Shown here: positions 42,241 to 54,674 of the stretch, piece after piece | Numbering within the stretch: position 1 is the stretch's first letter | How the letters are laid out: every line of letters begins with the position of its first letter | Source: Polychytrium aggregatum | Taxonomy: Eukaryota > Chytridiomycota > Chytridiomycetes > Polychytriales | Direction: 5' to 3' | Assembly (NCBI RefSeq): GCF_025602895.1 | Contig: NW_026516214.1 | Coordinates: 682,001 to 746,000 of the forward strand | Length of the DNA stretch: 64,000 bases | Program-made: the position numbers and the translations under genes | Notes under the pieces: model-generated | What the model saw: only the letters and a program-made list of their open reading frames with translations | Databases searched by the model: none | Told to the model about the DNA's origin: nothing

Positions 42241-45200
42241 ATGGCGGGATCCGCACCTCCACAAATGTACGTCCGCTGGGCTGCCTGTGCCAGGGTCTCG
42301 CCCGTCGCTGACCGCCGCACTGGACTCGAACCGGACCCAAGCTGGATGTGGCCCTCGCAGCATGACTCTCGCACGCTGCCCTCTGGCCTTTGCCCTCTGC
42401 ATCCCCGCCAGCCCAGAGACTGCCCGCATACTGCCCGCATACTGATGCTGAGTTTGTATGCTTCCCGATGGCAGATCACGAAGAAAGCTGTTCGACAGCC
42501 TCGGCAGCGTCGCCGACGACTTCCGGTTTGATCAGACCACCAGCGATCTCTTCCAAAGGCACGCTACCGAGCTGCAGCAGCTCCTTGATTTCTACAACCC
42601 ATGCACCGACGATACGCGCAAGCAGTTCAAGGGCAAGAAGATCGAGTTCCGGGATCCAAAAGAGGAGAGCTTTGTCCTCAAGCTCTCGGCGCTCTGGGGC
42701 CTGGACGAAATCAAGAGCTTTGAGATTCATCGTAGCTTTATGAAGTACGAGATCCGGACGACCATCTCCATCATCCAGAATCCCAACTTTGACTTTTCGT
42801 TTGGCAGTGAGGAGCTCGTGGACGCCGCCACGCATTTTTACTTTGAAGAACGGTGCTACACCTTGCGGACCATCAGTGCTCTCCTGCGCATCGCTTCGGG
42901 CGACAGCGACCTGGCCCTGGACCTGGTGCGCCAGATCATCGGCCCTCCCGACCAGGTCCATGAGTCGGCCTTCGTACAGAGCCTGCTGAAGCAGCTGGAG
43001 TGGTCTTTCACAGCACGCATCCCCTCCCACATCGAGGGCTCTGGCTCGCGCAAGTATGTCTGGGCCAAGCAGTATCTGCACGAGCAGCGCGGCCTCCTCG
43101 AGATCCTGTTCTTGGTCTTTTACGATCCAGCAATCGCCACCTGCCCCCCCAAGTTTGTCTGCCAACTCGTCAAGCTCTTTGCAAAGTGCCGCTTTGGCAA
43201 AGAACAGCCCAACGCCGTGCTCTTTGACGACGAGGCCCACGCCATCTGGGACCACGTTGCACACTTGGCGGTTTTGATCTCCATCATGATCCTTGATCTC
43301 GGCACCCTCGTTGGCTTTCGCGGCAATCTCCCAGATGCCCCTGATGGCGAAAGCCTGCTTCAAAGCCCCGAATGCATTGCCGATCTGACCCGTTTCTTGA
43401 TCGAGTACGAGACCGAGTCTCTGGGCGACACTGCCGAGGTGTACGGGCCCGTTTTGATGGCGTTCTCGTCGTTCTGGGCACGTTTATCGTTTGCGCTTGA
43501 AGAATATTGTCCGGACGCCTATGGAGGATTGCTCGACTCCATCATCCTCAGCGACCGACAGCGCAGCATCCCCAGGGACAAGATCTCGGCCCTGCTGATG
43601 CAGCGGGCGTATAGCAGCCAGCTGCACGCCGTCAAGTACATCAACCACTCGCTCAAGATGTCAATCTGCTACTCATCCGAGGACCACAGCACCGATGGAT
43701 ACAAAAGTGTCCTCAAAGAACTCTTTGTTCTCTTTTCGGCATGCTATCCGGTCCAGAACTTGCCTGATTTCGATCTCCTGATCGAAACCGTCTCGCTCAT
43801 TTACTCGGGATTCACGGATATATGCACGCAGTTCTGGGAAGTCCACGTCTTTGACGAAGATACCCGCCATCTCTATGACGCCGTCTCGTCCCGCTTTCCC
43901 GTCAATGCGCTTCCTTTCCTCCAGCTGGTGAACTCGTTGGTGGCATCGCCTGAGCACGCCTACAACGTCTTTGACGAGCTGCAGCATATGTCTAGGTTCA
44001 CGGAGGTGGCCGACGCCACCCTCTTCGTCGGCCAGGACCTTAACCAGATCATCACCAAGACTGGCGACCTGGACACCAGCGAGAAAGGATACCCGCTCTA
44101 TCTGACAAAATACGCTCACGATGTGGCCCCCGAGTCACAGGGCCGGCGGGTCTCGCCCGCGAACCAGACGCCGCTGGTGATCCAGTGGGCTGCAAACTAC
44201 TCGGCATGGCTGTTCTTCATCGATGTGATTGTCCGCTTTCTCAACACCCCAGCCTCGCTGCACAGCGACGATCAGGTTCAGGTGATCGTCGCCATCGTCA
44301 AGCTTTTGTGCACTGTCCTCAAGCACCTCGAGCAAGCCCCGAACGACCAGACCGCGGTCATTGAGCATCTCCTCGAGTACCGCGCACCGGTCACGATGGG
44401 TGCCGAATCCCGTCAAGTGTTCAGGATGCGCGGATCGGATCTGGTCGCGATGGCCTGCAGCCTCATCCGCTACGCCGGAGCCATGTCCAAGCCAGCCAAG
44501 GAGCTGATTTCCAACTCATTCGCGCTCCTAGCCATTCTCCTGCCAATCTTTCCCGAGGATGTCTGGCGCCATCTGAACCAGCAGGCCCTGCTCCCGCGTT
44601 CGCTTGCCAAGGGCGATCGCCTGGCCACGGGCGCTGGCTCTCCTCCAAACTTTATGCAACAAGTGCTGCTGCCTTTGGAGAAGGCCGCAGGCTCGTACCC
44701 GACCACGCTCAACTTCCTGCAGCTCGTCGAGAGCTTGCTGCTTGAGGCCCAGTCGCACCCACTTGTTGTCCCCGAAGTCATCAAGATCAAGGCCGACGTG
44801 CTGCTCTCGGCTATCAAGTACATCCACGGAGAGATATTTGCGTCCTACAGCTCATGGCGATATGTCAAGGTTCTGCAAAAGTATCAGATCGGGCTCTCCA
44901 TCACCCGCATCTTCCACCTGATTCTCCAAGACACCACAACTGTGGCCTCTGCATGCGAGGGCCTGGTTCAAGCGCCAGAGACAAAGCACCGTCCCGAGGT
45001 CTATCTCGGGGTCTTGCAAGAGTACCTGATCCAGACCTTCCTGGATCACGGCAGTGCCCACCACTTTGGCTCGAACTCGTACCTGGTCAACCCCCTGCTC
45101 GACATCATTGCCCTTGGGTATCAGTATCCTGAAGATCTGATGCGACGTAGCCGCATGGCTGAGTACTCGGTGGTGGAACAGTCCATCGCCGAGGCTCTTT

Positions 45201-48200
45201 CGGTCTGCGAAATCCTCCTGAAGGTTCGCATCAAGGCATCGGCCAAGGACGGCCGCATCGGCGGCGACAGGCGCTCGTTCCTCGAGCACGCTTTATTGGA
45301 CAGGCATGTCTGGTCCGATAAGGAGACCTCGGAACTCGTGTGTGTTCTGGCATCGTACATTCACTATGACTACTCGATCACAATTCCGCTTCTTGCAACC
45401 AAGGTAGGCGGCTGTTGTTTAGGAGGCGGACCAGGCAGCAATTCGGCTCATCGTTAGCGGCACTAACGCAGTTCTGCACACATACACGCACTTCCTCGCC
45501 CTGGTCGACAGATCCTTACGCTGCTCTGTGCGATCGCATCGGACTGGGAGCCCCGTCCCCCTTCGTTCGCTAGCTACTTTGGAGACCACGCTCAGATCAT
45601 CGTCAACGCCTTCCTGGAAAACCTTGAGGATGACATCGTGCCCAAAGCCGAGCTCCAGCGCTCCATCTTTGACTTTATCACTGGGGTCGTCCAGACGCAG
45701 CCCGGCCTCACAACACTGTTCCTCAAAGGCGATCATCGAGGCGCGCCTGGCTCGAACGAGCCCGTAGACAAGCTTGCCCCCAAGCCCATCCTCAAGCAAA
45801 CCATCCGGGTCGACGAAGCCGTGTCGATTGCCAAGCCGTTGTTGTACCTGCTCAAGAACTGGCAATTCAACATGGAGCACAAGCCGTCACTGCTGCCCTC
45901 GCTCATGCGGCTGCTGGATGTCCTATGGCTCAACGCCCCGGATTTCGAAGCTCTGCTCAAGCTGCTCCGACCCAACCCCGAGTTCTGGCAGTCTCTCTTT
46001 GGCATCCTCGAATCTGACCTGGACACGGCTGAACGCGTGGAGATGCTCGATATTCCAAGCATCAGCGACAGCGACCGAGTCAATATCAAGTGCTGTGCTC
46101 AGGTCGTCAAATCGCATGTGCTTCGACTGCTGGCTTCGGAGATCTATTTTGGAACGACCCTGCGGAAAAAGACCGCCGGTTCGGGACCGGCCGACGCAAG
46201 GGATGTACCGCCGACAACGCTCAACAAGGAAGTGCTGAACATTCTCAAAAACTCGGTGATGAAGAACATCACCACCTTCCAGATGGGCTTGTCGCATGAC
46301 CCGCAACCTTACCTGGCATCCCTCCACATTCTTGAGGAGGGCTTCAAGCGTCGACAGGCCGAGCTCGGCTTTGAACGCTGCCTGCGCTTCCAGGACTTCA
46401 AGGTGCTCACCTGGAGCGATCTCTTTGACGCAGGCCGGAACTTTGGCAGCTCGTACGTCTACGATATCGAGATTTTCAAGATGAAGTTTGATAGCCTCTC
46501 GCCCAACGACGAGCACGGTTTGATCCTGACGACATCGCTCATCAACCAGGTCTGGTCCCAGGCCGACGCTGAGACGATCCTGTTTGGCTCGTGGAAGTTC
46601 CTGATCGATGTGCTGTGCACCAGCCATGCATCCTGGGTCTGGACTGCAGCATCACTGCAGAGCACGACGGGCATACAGGAGTTTCCTCTGGAGGTTTTGA
46701 TCCAGCGGGCCACGGCCGAACTCCAGAGCCAGGTTGAGCGCTCAGAGGCCATCTATGCTACCCACCGCTACAACCTGGGGCAGCTTGTGCTGTTCCTGAC
46801 CCAGACCTGGGTCTCGGGTCTGGGAGAGAAGCTCTGTGCCGGAATCGGCCGCGACGACAACGGCGCACTGTATTTGAAGAAGACAATCAGCCTTGTCGCG
46901 CAGATGAGCGACTGCATCAACAACAGCGCCAACCGCATGCTCGACCAACACGGCCGGTTCCTGGAGCAAACCTTCCACACACCCGTGGCGGCTGCGCTGC
47001 TCGTCACCCTCCGACAGCTCTCGAGCAAGAAAAGCGCCATTCCGCGCGAGTCGCTCCAGATCCTGGGCGAAACCGTCACGGGTCTGTTTGCGCCGGTGTC
47101 GGACGGCGTCGCCAGTTTGCTGATGGTATATCTGCAAGAGGACCTCTCGGCCTTTTGCAACGATGCCCTCTCGGTGTTCCTATCATGCCTTGTGGAGCTG
47201 GTCCGCTACGACACCCAGAGCCGCCAGCAGAGCGGCTATTCGTCTCGGGGACTCGAGTTCTTTGTCAAACACCAAACCATTCCTCTACTGCTGCGGTCGT
47301 TCTGCAAGTCTATGGCCGTTCCGACCGACCAACGACCAGTTCACGGCGAGCTCTTCCTGAAGGCACTGCTTGGGCTCGCCGAGCCACGGTCCGTGGCCGA
47401 GCAGCTGGCGTCGGAAGGCATCATTGGAGCCCTGACGAACAACAACTTCACATCCGCCCTTACGAACGTCAACTCCCAAACACCCAGCCACGGATTTGTA
47501 CCGGTGTACGTCGCTCACGGACACGAGCGGAACCCATGGCATCAGATCTGGTGCATGATGATCCAGGTCACGAATCGACTACTAAGACACCTGGCCTCGA
47601 GCCAGCAGTTTGTGCAGGGCGTGATGAGCTTTGTCCTGCTCTACTGGGGCCCGATCTCGTATGCCCTGGACTTGAGCGAGACCAGTTTCCGAAAGGACCA
47701 AACCATTGCGCTTGGATGGATGGAAGAAGTTGAGCGAATCACCGAGCTCTTCTATCTGCTCACAACTCCGTGGACAGTGATGGCCGACGAGCGCCAAGCA
47801 CACGAAGCGCACGGAGCGCACGGAGCACACGGAAACAAGAAGCGGGGGACAGCATACAACCAATATGTCATCAACTGGACGGCATTCGAGGCCTATCGCG
47901 TGCTTGCCGTGCAAATCCTCAAGACTATCACCTTCCTCTTCACGCACCCGAACCATTTTGCCAAGCGAATCCAGCACGAGCGCGCTGGTCGGGACGACAG
48001 CGAGCCGCTGAGCCAGTCCATGTTCGCTGCCGGCTCTATCCAATCTGCAGTGGCCGAGGCTGCCCGCCCTGCGCGTGCGACCCGCCGAACCGAGAGCCTG
48101 GAAGAGTGTCTTTCGACGGTGCTGCAAATTGTCCGCAACCTCGTCGCACATCTGCGTGTCGTGACCGATGCCGACAGAACCATTCTCGACCCGCGCAAGC

Positions 48201-48757
48201 GCACCAACCCTGACACCACCCTGATCGACGACTTTGTGACGGGGCTCAACCAGAACGAGCGGCCGTACACGCTGCTCTTTGACATCATCGAGTTTATGAT
48301 TGACTTGGTCAAGAACCTGATGGAAAATACCGGGCAGAGCCAGCGGCTTGACGCCGACGCTGGACGAGCAGCGCCGCTTGAGGTTGTGAAGCAGCTCGTG
48401 GCTGCTCAACCCAAGAAACATGGCCGGAATCTGGTTTTGACGATCGAGGCCTGTCTGTTTTTGATAGTGAGCCAGCTAGCCAACCTGCTGGCCGATCCCG
48501 ATATCGAGATGGCTGCCAAGAAAGACGTCTACCGCGACACGGCGCACGATCTCGCCACGATCTTTGCAAGTGTCCAGCAACGGCTCAAGGATGCCAAGTC
48601 GCCGGGCGGCCGAAGCCCCTCGGCGTGGTGGCCGGAGGAATCGCAAGCACGCACCTCGGAGATTGTCAAGTTCCTGGAAGGCTTTGTCCGGCAACTCAAC
48701 TCGATCGGGCAGAGCATCCCGCGCCGCACCGACAGTCATGTGTTTGACCTGCTGTGA
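42241..48757 (+). CDS. NUP188: Nucleoporin Nup188, inner-ring scaffold of the nuclear pore
   Basis: Three exons, 42241-42266 (26 nt), 42475-45403 and 45512-48757, join in phase to 2066 residues. The start MAGSAPPQ-ISRRKLFDSL was chosen because GTACGT follows codon 8 and a CAG|A acceptor precedes the large exon. The N-terminus reads LDFYNPCTDDTRKQFKGKKI, ALWGLDEIKSFEIHRSFMKY and FYFEERCYTLRTISALLRIA. The last ~150 residues read TIEACLFLIVSQLANLLADP and IVKFLEGFVRQLNSIGQ. These match the Nup188 family at both ends, and the middle is all alpha-solenoid. Nup188 sits with Nup93 in the pore inner ring. The protein is about 250-300 residues longer than animal or yeast Nup188. A low-complexity insert with AHEAHGAHGAHG lies near residue 1730. 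It was distinguished from Nup192/205 by the N- and C-terminal blocks. Confidence 0.9.
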
Positions 48758-49668
48758 TCTGATCTGGGCAGCCGTCCGTTCTTTTGCAGCAGCAGTGGTC
48801 ACCCAAGCCGGTGCGCATGGCCAGCGAGACGGTGTTTTGCAGCCCGTGGCCAGCAAGCAAATATATGATTCGTATCCATTCATGCGGCAGCAGCTTGTGG
48901 GAGGGAAGCAGTGCTGCCGAAATACCATTCGGCGCGGGGATGGAGGTTGGACACACGATCATGGCCTTGAAGGCGACCCGCACCGTCCCTCGCCCAACCT
49001 TGAGGTCGGCTGCCCCACACAATCGAGCTGTCCCCACCTACGGGACGATGCAAGGACGGCACTGCTGATCTCGGTGCGAGGCCAAGCGCCTTGCCACGCC
49101 TCCCGCCAGGCACGACCACACCAGGCGTGGCGCCGCGCCCGGAACAGGGGGCAGGGCGTCCGGGCCTGGCAGACGGGCAAACCATCGTCCACTTGCAGCC
49201 AATCACGCGGGCTGCGTCTGTCTGCCTCTGCCGCGCGATTGGCCCAAGCTTCGCCCGCCCCCTCGATGGTTTGAAAGTGGTTCCGTTGTTGTTCGCCGCC
49301 TGCGCCACCCGTGACCGCATCCACCGGCATGTGATTGGCCCAAGCATCGCCGCTGCGCCACATTTGTTCTCCGCAGTTCCAAACCGGTTCGTCAGCAGCG
49401 CTGTGATTGGCTGCATTATTCTTGCGGATCTGGGCACAAGTCGCTCGTTGCCGACGCCGCCGACGCCGCGCACCGCCGCCATGCGGCCTCGTGGCGGCCT
49501 CGTGGCGGCCTCGTGGCGGCATCCGGCGATTATATATTTTGGTCGAGCTGCTCCCCCCCCCGGATCCCGCCTGCAAGCAACCTCCCCTTTCTCTGCGAGC
49601 CCATCCAAGCTGTAAATGAACATTCCGTCACCCCGCATTCCCACTCCTATCTGCAAACAGTACAAGAC
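48758..49668. promoter_or_regulatory. GC-rich intergenic promoter region with clustered CCAAT boxes
   Basis: About 910 bp. One CCAAT (49199-49203) and three inverted copies ATTGG (49238-49242, 49334-49338, 49406-49410) occur within 210 bp. A 13-bp direct repeat gattggcccaagc sits at 49237-49249 and 49333-49345. A triplicated ggcctcgtggc unit lies at 49486-49520 and a TATA-like tatatatttt at 49531-49540. The ATG of the downstream gene is at 49669. The region looks like a promoter bound by a CCAAT-binding (HAP/NF-Y) complex. No gene is seen. Confidence 0.6.
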
Positions 49669-50704
49669 ATGAAGTTCCTCTTCCAGGACGAACTCGTTGC
49701 CAGGGGCCAGGACCTGCCCCCGTGCTACTCCGACGACGCTGTCGCCGAGCCATGCTGGGACCCGCTGCAGCCTCTCCCTTTCACCTTCGAAGAAGAGATC
49801 CTGGCCCTGCCCTCGTATGTTCTCTCCAACCTCAGCCAGTGGGGCGTCGAGCCCGGCGTCAGCACGGCGCTCAGCTTTGGCTTCCGCGAGGACCAGGGTA
49901 TGGTTCGCGTCTTCGTCTCCAACGCCGCGCACCCGCCGGTGCCGCCCAATTCCCGGGCAGCCTCGCCACAAGACCCCGCAAAGGCAAAGCCCGCGAGCCT
50001 TCTTGGATCGGTGCTTCACAAGATGAGCTCGCTTGTCCACAGCGCCTCTGTCGAGCCCCACGAGCACGTCGCCTTCGTGTGGAAGCCCTGTCGAAACGTT
50101 AGTATCCCCCGGCTTTGCCGTGCATTTTCCGTCTGCAACATCGCTGGAGCTCGTCTCGCTGCGTCACAGAGTTTCGGTGGCTCACCGCATTTTTATCATC
50201 TTGCTGTTGCTGCATCATGTCTCTGTCATATAGCTGCTGGCACGTAGCCCCTCGGTCCTGTTCACCAGCCGACTCGGCGGGCCCGTCTCCCTGGTCATCA
50301 CACCATATACCACCATACCTCTCGGCGATCACGCTCTCGATGGCCACCCCAACGCCGTCCGCCGCACCATGAGCTCGCCATTTGCCATCGACCAACCCCA
50401 GATCCAGCTGGTCAAGCCCAAGATGTTCTCTCGACAGCACGACTTTACCATCGACTCGGCCACATACTCCTGGAAAGTTTGCTGGAGGGGTGCGAAGCTC
50501 GTGCAGACCGTGGCGAATGCAAGTCATGTCGTGGCCATCGTGCACGCCGCTCCTTCGTTTTCAACGGGCCAGAAGATACTGAAGGGTTCCATCGATATCT
50601 TCGCGGCCGGCTTCCACATGGTCGATATCATCGTTGCGTCCGCCATGTGCACCGTGGTTGAAGACTCCCTCTTTTGTGTCGCCGCTCCCGAAACCTGCTA
50701 CTGA
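49669..50704 (+). CDS. Unknown 299-residue protein, possibly Tubby/LURP-one-like fold
   Basis: Two exons, 49669-50097 and 50234-50704, join in phase 0 (TGTCGAAAC|GTTAGT ... TATAG|CTGCTG). The start MKFLFQDELVARGQDLPPCY follows a TATA box and CCAAT cluster. The C-terminal half reads DFTIDSATYSWKVCWRGAKL, then short strand-like segments (SHVVAIVHAAPSF, KGSIDIFAAGF, HMVDIIVASAMCTVVEDS). That alternation of short beta-strand-like runs after 'F-I-S-A-TYSWK' is reminiscent of the Tubby-C2/LURP-one-like fold seen in fungal DUF6593-type proteins, but the resemblance is weak. The N-terminal half has Trp/Pro-rich segments and no motif. No signal peptide or TM helix is clear. The strong promoter hints at good expression. 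Function is not assigned. Confidence 0.6.
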
Positions 50705-51108
50705 ATCCATCACTCATCCCCATGAACGCTCCTGGCGACTTGATGGACAAACCAGCGGGGCGACACAAGCCGATTTCCAAGAGTGGCCGAGAAATCCGCC
50801 GACCTCATGCTGGGCGTGGCGAATCGCCCCCTTCCCTTCCTTCTTTGAATCGCTGCGGTGCATGCGCTAGCATCCTTCCACTGCAACTCATACCCACTCA
50901 TCATGTTCACCCTCGCTCGCGAGCTACGTTGGATGAGGTGCATCAATAAATTGCGTGTTCAAAAAAGCGAGCCAGTCATATCCTTCCAAACGCAGAGTGT
51001 GTGAGAGCATGGAGGGCGATCGAGAGCGCACTGGGCGGCTCTGTCATAATTCAAAGATGCTGCAGCGATGCGGCGGCTCACTCAGAGCGCACATTGCACA
51101 CACTCTCA
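50705..51108. other. Convergent spacer
   Basis: About 400 bp between the ends of two convergent genes. It has an AATAAA-like aataaa at 50945-50950 (plus sense), which may be the polyadenylation signal of the upstream gene. Nothing else is seen. Confidence 0.5.
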
Positions 51109-54100
51109 TCAGTTATCCTGCAAGTCATCGACAGGCCCGTCTCCAAGGCTATCGGCATCGTCGTTTGCTGGTTGCGGGTAGCTAGTTACGGCCTGCACAT
51201 CGCCGGCGTCGCGGGGCGAGGTGGGAAGCGGGTCTTGTGTCAGAGCGTCATATCCGTAGGTCCGCCTCTCGAGACCCACAGCTTCGTCGTCCCCTTCCAT
51301 AGCGCGATTCGCATGCGAGTATTCGCTGCTGGCCATTTCAAACTGCGGGGCCGGGTAGCGCTGGGCCTCGCGCTGGGCCTCGCGCTGGGCCTCGCGCTGG
51401 CCATGTCTCTTGTCGTGCCGCTTGCCCGGACGATCGTGCTGGCGTCCCTTTCCGTGGCCAGGCTTGCTCTTGCCCCGATGGGCCTTGCCCTTTTGTCGGG
51501 GACGGCTTGATTTGTAATGGACTTTAGGCCCCTTGTGGTGCTTTGAGGGACTTGATTTACCACGAACGCTCGGGCGATTGGAAGTCGTGTCGTTATTCGC
51601 CGGGAAATTCAAGTAGTTCATGCGATACTCTTGGATCCGCCGATACTCGATGGCCTGGCGGAGCTTCGTGCGTCCCTCCAGGTACGGCTGGACATCGGCG
51701 ACTTGTCCGACGGTGCGATTGTTCAACCAGATCGGCTCGCTATCGCCATGGTGGATCAGGCCCCTGTGTGGCTCTGACGGGATCTTGATCATCTTGTAAT
51801 CCGCATTTGTGTCTGGATTCCGCCTGCCGAAACCTCGGATCGAGAGCGGGTGTGCTTCGGTGTTGAAGACGTAGTTCTCCAGCGGAACAACGTCGTCGTC
51901 GCAGAAGAGCAGATAGAGGTACTTGAGGGTTTCCGCCAGGAAGAAGGACTGCTGCAAGTCATCGATCGCATCGACTTGGTATGGACTGTTGATGCCCTCC
52001 TCGAATTGGGTGACGATCTCGCGCACGGACTTCAGGCTGAAGTAGCCTGCTTCGGCTTTGGTGTACTTGTCGAGGTTCTTTGGATCCACAAATGCCCCCC
52101 CCCAGCAGGCGCAGTTGGTATCGTGTGCGACCGACAGCCAGAGCAGCCAGAAAGGTATGTGAAATGTGAATAAGACAATGTCCCATCGAGAGCCGATGCG
52201 TCGCAAATAGCCCTACAAGAGATTCTCCCTCTTGTCTCCCTTTGTCCAGCGCCGCGGAGCACAGTATCCCATACGCAATACAGCATATGGCGCACAGCGC
52301 ATCGACTTGATGAGCGAATGCTACCCCTTTGCAGTGCGCCCCTCCCCACGAACTCGACTGAGCCGACACTTTCAGCTGCAGTGGTACTGGCTCTTCACGC
52401 ACGGATGCGGACGTATCAATCAAGCTCAGCAGCAACTCCATACCTGCACGATTTCCCACCCCCACTCGCGATACATCGGGTCATGGGAAAAGCGCCACAT
52501 GTAAAAGAGCGACTCGACGAGCTCCGGCCGTTGATAGTATCCGTTCGACATGCTCATCTCGAGATCCTCGGCGTTGACGCTATCGGGGGCGATACCCGAC
52601 GGCGACATCTCGTAGGCTCGGTAGCAGGTTTCGGTGATGCGCTGGCCGGCATCGAGCTGGGTGGTCCAGTTTCCCTTGCGATGAGCGAGCGCCCCAATCG
52701 CAAACATGCCACCAGCAAAACACGACTATGGCACAAGGGTTGATGAATAAGAAGCTGTTCGGAGACCGTGTCGAAAGAAATGGGTATGCGATCGCAGACG
52801 GGGGGGGATAGCGGAGCCTACCAGGTGCTCAAACATGTTTGATGTTGACCAGCGGGACGAATCGTTGCCCCAGCGTCTCTGATTCGAGATGTAGACTTGC
52901 TCGCTATCCGGTGTGACTCGAAGGAGCTGGTCCGTAAGATCTCTCGCCATGGCCAGATAGCGATCCCGATAAACTTCGTGGCCGGTCGACAGCCACAGCT
53001 TCAGTGCATATTCATAGAAAGAATCGCTCATGCCGGCGATTCCGTAGTATTCTGAGAAAGCACAAGGCAAAACGATTGAACGCATGTGAGGAACATGGGC
53101 TTGTTTCGTCCGAGGTGAATCTGCCCCTGGGCAGCAGCAGGCCGGCATCGCCGACCCGCCGCCAAAAGGCTGGGGCCAGCGATCGAGTGCGCTGGCCACG
53201 CATCAGACCTACCGTCTTGATATCGCAGCGTATCAGTGTAGTAATTCATAGGAAATAGCCCTTCGACTGGCCGAGTCGCGTTCTGCAGTTGTTCCCATGC
53301 AAACAGTGCTGCGTCTGCATAGCGACGGTCGCCGGTAAGATCTGAGAGCTGAAGGAACTCGAGTTGGAGCGTGCCCGCCTCGGCCAGGTTCGAGATGGAA
53401 AATTCGTCGTGGGAGTCTGTCGCTTCGCCGCTGCAAGGCGTTGGCAGGCCGGTCAGTCGAACAAGACGAAGAGGAGCGAGCGATGGCAGAACGCAAGAAG
53501 CGCATCCCTGTCAGTGCCATGATCAGCACGTCCCAGCGCGATCTTTTGCATCCCACCCGAGCCTGATGGATATCGTTGTGGTGAAGCCGTCCGGCCCTTG
53601 CCCGCGAGACGGCGTGAGCGGCTCCGTCAATATGATGTCTGCAGCCGAGACGGCATTGCGACCACGCACCTGATTAGATGGACCTTGTTGAACGGAAGTC
53701 CCGACGGGGTGTCGAAGGCCGGCAGCAGCCGATCGGCGAGATCCATCGCCTTCTTCAGGAAGGCAGGGTCGCCCTCGAGCTCGTAGATGCTGAGCAAACC
53801 GCCCAGAATGCGGATGGTGGTTTCGAAGGTGCTCACAAAGACAGGGATGTCGAAGCGGAGACCCTGAAGCGACAGCGCCTTGGCCTGCTGGAACTCGTCC
53901 GCCAGCCCCATGATGTAGAGAGTGTCCATGGCATCGACCGGGGTGGAGAAGAGCGAGTAGTTGCCATACCAATTCTTGAATGACTTTGTTTGGGGTCGCA
54001 GCTCGTCTTTGCCGGCGGCATAGAGCATGTATCCGTCCCAGGCATGCTTGGTCATCTAGGAGAAGTGAAAGAGCCAGGGTTCAGTGCCGGCGTTGTCAGC

Positions 54101-54674
54101 ACCGCGAATGTAGGGGAAAGACATTCGGAGATTGAACGGACAAGCCCGGAGGCGAGCGCAGGATGAGAGCGACGCTTTTGAGCGTGGTGTCGGCGTCGGC
54201 GTCGATACCGATGGAGAGGAAGTGCCCCCGTCCTGAATCGACATGGCGGCAACGAGCACAGCACGAATGCGAGGCAGCTCGCCCCGCCCCTCTTTGCATC
54301 GGCCGATGAAGACCAGATCTGCGGCGCGATCAACTCACATTGCGGACAAACGCCATTTTTTCAGTGTCGTTGAAGCCTCGATCGGGACCGAGATACGGCG
54401 GCCACATATACCGCTGCGATGATTTGGTGCCGGCGGATGCTTGCCTCTGGCGAGAGCCTGACGGGCTGTTGGATGACGGAAACAGCACAGTCGAATAGGC
54501 ATCGCCGAGAACCTCGGCCAGACCGGCGCGCGATGCCTCCAGAGAAAAGACTGGGCCCGAATGCGATCGCATCCGGAGGAAAGCGGCGATGGCAGCGAGG
54601 ACCAGGACGGCGAGCAGCAGCCGCCGTCGTCCGGCAGAAAACAGACGGGAGGCCCGGCCAGTAACAGGCAGCAT
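51109..54674 (-). CDS. Class I alpha-1,2-mannosidase (GH47), type II membrane form with basic tail
   Basis: Six exons join in phase: 54674-54339, 54055-53670, 53430-53213, 53051-52822, 52725-52444 and 52077-51109, giving 806 residues. Residues ~15-33 (LLLAVLVLAAIAAFLRM after an Arg-rich start) are a signal anchor. The GH47 domain is complete: HAWDGYMLYAAGKDEL, PVDAMDTLYIMGL, STFETTIRILGGLLSIYELE, NLAEAGTLQLEF, GMSDSFYEYALKLW, RPELVESLFYMWR and the Ca-binding end YVFNTEAHPL. The three catalytic acids (Glu in FETTIR, Asp in MSDSFYEY, Glu in RPE) are kept. The enzyme trims mannose from N-glycans in the ER or Golgi. A ~240-residue tail after the domain is unusual: Lys/Arg/His/Gly/Pro-rich, with REAQREAQREAQ and then an acidic end. 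The last splice acceptor (before NLDKYTKAEAGYFS) is the likeliest of two choices. Confidence 0.9.

Noticed and set aside
42458-42474. ATG at 42458 as NUP188 start
   Set aside because: The in-phase splice of the 26-nt exon at 42241-42266 to 42475 uses a consensus GTACGT donor and gives a better N-terminus; 42458 would be intronic.
48880-50067. 395-codon minus-strand frame
   Set aside because: Runs opposite the promoter and first exon of the 49669 gene; composition is GC-driven Arg/Gly/Ala and no motif is visible.
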